From assembly GCA_021651055.1 (NCBI GenBank), contig JAJHOH010000001.1, forward strand, positions 3,410,001-3,474,000: 64,000 nucleotides of DNA. The letters are read 5' to 3'. Of this stretch, positions 63,381 to 64,000 are shown piece after piece. This stretch comes from Candidatus Manganitrophus morganii (GTDB lineage: Bacteria > Nitrospirota > Nitrospiria > SBBL01 > Manganitrophaceae). The notes below the pieces were generated by a model, which had not been told where the DNA came from, ran no database searches, and worked only from the letters and a program-made list of their open reading frames with translations. A program made the position numbers and the translations under genes. The number at the start of each line of letters is the position of its first letter. Position 1 is the first letter of the stretch.

Positions 63381-63866
63381 ATGAAACAGATACTGATTGT
63401 CGATGATGATGTCACAGTATTAAGAAGAACGGAAGAGCTCGTAAGCTCATTGGTTGAAGACAAAGGCGCTGTTGAAATCCTTACTGCATCTTTAGGGGTG
63501 GAAGCTTTGGGGATAATGAGCTACTCTCGTATTGATTTGCTGATTACAGACTATTCGATGCCCGTTTTGGATGGGCTTGAACTCATCGCTCAACTTCACG
63601 ATCGGCTTGAGATGAGAAAAGTATTGCTGACTTTCAGTCTGCCTGGAATTCGTGATCGTATGAGAATTGCCGAGGTAGGCGTTGATGAGATCTTTCTCAA
63701 ACCTGTAGACGAATTTCGCCTCAAGAAGGTATTGCATAGATGTTTATGGACGAGCAGAACCATCAATGAAAGGGGTGTCAGTAACTCCGAGAACAGCAGG
63801 AAAAACAGAATCCGACGACGTACCAAATCGGAAAATTGTGCTTATAAACGCATAACTACAACCTAA
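63381..63866 (+). CDS. Single receiver-domain response regulator with basic tail
   Basis: 161 residues from ATG 63381 behind AAGGGGAC. ILIVDDDVTVLRRTEELV, phospho-acceptor Asp57 in LLITDYSMPVLDG, a switch-residue region VLLTFSLP, and Lys in IFLKPVDE. After residue about 125 comes a Ser/Arg/Lys-rich tail (SRKNRIRRRTKSE) without a known output domain. No kinase is adjacent on the right; the kinases at 33-39 kb are possible partners. Nothing else is visible from 63867 to the window end. Confidence 0.88.
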   Translation: MKQILIVDDDVTVLRRTEELVSSLVEDKGAVEILTASLGVEALGIMSYSRIDLLITDYSMPVLDGLELIAQLHDRLEMRKVLLTFSLPGIRDRMRIAEVGVDEIFLKPVDEFRLKKVLHRCLWTSRTINERGVSNSENSRKNRIRRRTKSENCAYKRITTT

Positions 63867-64000
63867 ATGTCAACGCTTCCCGAATGAATCCTGACAAGAA
63901 GGCGGACGAAGTCGTGCCGAGGAAAATAGAAAAATAGAGAAGTGGAATGGATATTTAAAGAAAGCCTTTCATAGGGGGCGAAGAGGGTAGCCGTGCCTCA

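Overview
The window reads as chromosomal DNA of a Gram-negative bacterium: it has outer-membrane barrels, TolC-type channels, RND pumps and Sec signal peptides. Gene style and content (tightly overlapping genes, many GTG/TTG starts, PAS/EAL/GGDEF signalling, a complete cobalt-early corrin pathway, paired heavy-metal RND pumps) fit Nitrospirota or a related deep lineage. This is inference from gene content; no rRNA or tRNA gene is present to place it.

Layout. (1) 1-13810: a co-directional, mostly overlapping locus for an unidentified surface glycan or glycoconjugate. It holds a heparinase II/III-family protein (cut by the window edge), two paralogous APH-fold phosphotransferases, a radical SAM protein with its auxiliary Fe-S domain at the N-terminus, a histidine phosphatase, two GT4 glycosyltransferases, a glycosyltransferase-NodB deacetylase fusion, an MsbA-type ABC exporter and an outer-membrane barrel. 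This is the best candidate for an undescribed pathway. (2) 14103-32168: a promoter, cobalamin riboswitch and intrinsic terminator precede an operon for cobalamin synthesis (cobD-pduX-cbiP-cbiB-bluB-cbiX-cbiC-cbiD-cbiET-cbiL-cbiG-cbiH-cbiF-cobO-cbiA), followed by a 2Fe-2S ferredoxin, a porin-like barrel and a periplasmic beta-propeller. (3) 32336-43567: signalling and regulation. A decayed EAL remnant is followed by a five-PAS histidine kinase, three receiver or receiver-kinase proteins, a sensory GGDEF-EAL gene split by one in-frame TGA, a frameshifted HU gene under a consensus promoter, a LuxR-type HTH protein and NikR. (4) 44046-54461: metal efflux cluster 1 (His-rich secreted protein, CzcC, CzcB, PII-like protein, CzcA, small proteins, two CDF-type transporters and a broken ynfA). 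(5) 54633-63193: metal efflux cluster 2 (two paralogous His/Cys-rich exported proteins around an outer-membrane barrel, then CzcC/B/A-type genes and a free-standing CzcB N-terminal domain). A receiver protein closes the window.

How the parts fit. The corrin operon makes a cobalt cofactor and should be shut off by its product through the riboswitch. NikR and two tripartite RND systems downstream handle divalent metal excess, so Co/Ni homeostasis links the right two-thirds of the window. Several small DNA-level structures stand out: a 41-nt direct repeat bracketing cbiB that preserves reading frame, a 71-nt element in two copies that begins exactly at a TAG stop and shows covarying stems, and a nested inverted repeat between cbiL and cbiG. 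Four genes are visibly damaged (EAL remnant, GGDEF-EAL nonsense, HU frameshift, ynfA frameshift), three of them in the signalling and regulatory zone.
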